A stretch of 64,000 bases of DNA from assembly GCF_013034685.1 (NCBI RefSeq), contig NZ_WQGO01000004.1:124001-188000 (forward strand), written 5' to 3'. This stretch comes from Ruegeria lacuscaerulensis. GTDB taxonomy: Bacteria; Pseudomonadota; Alphaproteobacteria; Rhodobacterales; Rhodobacteraceae. The position numbers were made by a program, and so were the translations under genes. The notes below the pieces were generated by a model, which saw only the letters and a list, made by a program, of their open reading frames with translations, was not told the origin of the DNA and did not search any database. Shown here piece by piece: positions 62,658 through 64,000 of this stretch. The number at the start of each line of letters is the position of its first letter. Position 1 is the first letter of the stretch.

Positions 62658-64000
62658 GCCATGCGCCCCTTGAGCCGCGCATAGAGCAGGCCGGACAGCG
62701 CGATACTTATCACTAAAATCATAGCAGCCCCTGCGACAAAGGCCCCTAGCCCCATATTCAACGCCGCGATTCCATCTTCGGCCCCGTAAAGACCAGTCAA
62801 CATCGATATCGGTGCCCCAGTGGCGACGGGCCAGACCATGGTCAGCCCGAACCAGACCAGCAACACAAACCCCGTTGCCGTCAGCATCGCCTGTACGACC
62901 CGATCCGGGGCACGCAGGGCGCGGCGCATGGCGGTCATCGGGCGCGACAGGTCGTTCAGAATCGCCAGCAGCGCCGGAACCAACAGCAGCACCAACAGCA
63001 TCCCGAAGGCCAGCCCATAGACCAGCGTGATGACAGTCGGCTTCAGGAACTGCGCCTGTTGCGAGCCCTCATACAGCAAGGGTGTCAAACCCAGAACCGT
63101 GGTCAGCGTCGTCAGCATGACCGGTCGCAACCGGTCGGCGGTGCCTTCGATGATCGAGGGCACAAGCCCCCTGTCCTGCTGATAGGCATCAATGGTCGTA
63201 ACCAGAACAATCGAGTCGTTGATGATGATCCCGGTCATTCCCAACAGACCGACAACCGTAAACATGCTCAGCGGGACATCCCAGATGTAATGCCCCCAAA
63301 TGGTGCCAACCAGGCCGAACGGAATGATCGCCATGACCACCAGTGGGCGCGTCCAACTGGCAAAGACCCAGGCCAGAACCAGATAGATGCCGGTCAGGCA
63401 CAGGATCAGACCGGTGCGCGCCTCGGTCAGGAATTCATTTTCTTGTTCGCTGAGGCCAGCCATGGTCCATTCCACCTGCCGTTCAGCGGCGATATTGGGC
63501 AGGATCTCTTCTTGCATGGCGCGCGCGATCTCGGCTGCTTGGGCCGGATCGTCTTCCGATATATCTCCGTTGACCGAGATCACCCGCAATCCATTCTCAC
63601 GCCGCAGGGTGGAAAAGCCAGACTTGCGCTGGACCGAGACGATATCGGCCAGCGGCACGTAAACCCCATCCGGGGTACGCATCAGCGTGCGCTCCAGAAA
63701 ATCGGCGGTTAGCTCGCCTTCAGGCAGTTCAACTCTGATCTCAGCGCTGCGAGGGCCATCGGGGAAGGTCGCGGCCTCGATCCCGTTTAGCCGGTCGCGC
63801 AGAACACGGCCAAGCGTTTCGATGCGGAAACCCAACGCCTGCCCCTGTGCCGTCAGATCGAGGATGTATTCTTCCTTGTCATAGGCCAGATTGTCTTCCA
63901 GCGCGGACACTTCGGGGTATTTCGACAATTCAAGCTGAAGGTCCTCGGACGCGGCCTTGAGCGTGTTCACATCCGCACCAGAAAACTGCACGTCGATTGC
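62654..64000 (-). CDS. Efflux RND transporter permease, C-terminal part (partial at window edge)
   Basis: About 448 C-terminal residues are visible; the frame is open to the last base, so the gene begins outside the window. Porter-domain segments lead to five or six membrane helices, including [20 protein letters not shown] and [18 protein letters not shown], the conserved RND helix-11 region. Full-length RND pumps have about 1,000 residues. The substrate is unknown. Confidence 0.9.
   Translation of the reverse strand, partial: AIDVQFSGADVNTLKAASEDLQLELSKYPEVSALEDNLAYDKEEYILDLTAQGQALGFRIETLGRVLRDRLNGIEAATFPDGPRSAEIRVELPEGELTADFLERTLMRTPDGVYVPLADIVSVQRKSGFSTLRRENGLRVISVNGDISEDDPAQAAEIARAMQEEILPNIAAERQVEWTMAGLSEQENEFLTEARTGLILCLTGIYLVLAWVFASWTRPLVVMAIIPFGLVGTIWGHYIWDVPLSMFTVVGLLGMTGIIINDSIVLVTTIDAYQQDRGLVPSIIEGTADRLRPVMLTTLTTVLGLTPLLYEGSQQAQFLKPTVITLVYGLAFGMLLVLLLVPALLAILNDLSRPMTAMRRALRAPDRVVQAMLTATGFVLLVWFGLTMVWPVATGAPISMLTGLYGAEDGIAALNMGLGAFVAGAAMILVISIALSGLLYARLKGRMA

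Overview
The window is chromosomal DNA from a Roseobacter-group alphaproteobacterium (Rhodobacterales), close to Ruegeria/Phaeobacter-type genomes. This is inferred from moderately high GC, the sdhCDA / mdh-suc clusters, an ethylmalonyl-CoA pathway block (mesaconyl-CoA hydratase, DUF1737, NnrU, malyl-CoA thioesterase-like), TIGR02302-lysA-lipoprotein-argH, a DmdC-like dehydrogenase, and a stand-alone aa3 oxidase subunit IV. No rRNA, tRNA, CRISPR array, insertion sequence or phage gene was recognised. It is mostly core metabolism with small accessory insertions.

Layout. 1-4.1 kb: a glycosyltransferase fragment, sdhC-sdhD-sdhA on the minus strand, and a VWA-type DUF1194 protein. 4.1-8.0 kb: ethylmalonyl-CoA pathway genes, a small secreted protein and a TauE/SafE permease. 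8.2-20.4 kb: plus-strand TCA cluster mdh, sucC, (orphan ORF), sucD, (two DUF805 genes), sucA, sucB, 89-aa ORF, two MAPEG proteins, lpd. 20.5-24.5 kb: a sterol-desaturase-like protein and the operon ftsE-ftsX-plsC-PPOX flavoprotein. 24.7-34.6 kb: zinc-ribbon protein, TIGR02302 protein, lysA, two tiny lipoproteins, argH, a TlpA thioredoxin, a second sterol desaturase, and an EAL protein. 34.7-36.9 kb: phaA and phaB. 36.9-43.8 kb: a 36-aa protein divergent from a LysR regulator, an EamA transporter, DUF465, methyltransferase, DUF2007, ispB, ispE, and a TPR protein. 43.9-48.2 kb: etfQO, soxR divergent from a VOC protein, greA and a membrane protein. 48.2-53.1 kb: molybdenum-cofactor genes moeA-mobB-mobA-(YcxB-like)-fdhD, divergent from azlCD. 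53.1-64.0 kb: a lipoprotein, coxIV, a phospholipase A2-like secreted protein overlapping a membrane glycerophosphodiesterase, DUF6173, an MBL hydrolase, a DmdC-like dehydrogenase, tsaC, yqgE, a DsbD-N protein, a NUDIX hydrolase and the end of an RND transporter.

How it works together. Succinate dehydrogenase, malate dehydrogenase, succinyl-CoA ligase and the 2-oxoglutarate dehydrogenase complex give most of the oxidative TCA half-cycle. The ethylmalonyl-CoA genes and phaAB share acetyl-CoA/acetoacetyl-CoA chemistry with it. The best regulatory clue is a pair of GTGATCAC palindromes exactly 21 bp apart. It lies about 110 nt upstream of both sdhC and sucC and suggests that an unidentified regulator co-controls the two operons. 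Other items worth following are structured repeats and orphan genes placed at the sucC/sucD and sucD/sucA junctions, a PLA2-like/GDPD gene pair, a candidate SoxR box, and several hairpins overlapping ribosome-binding sites.
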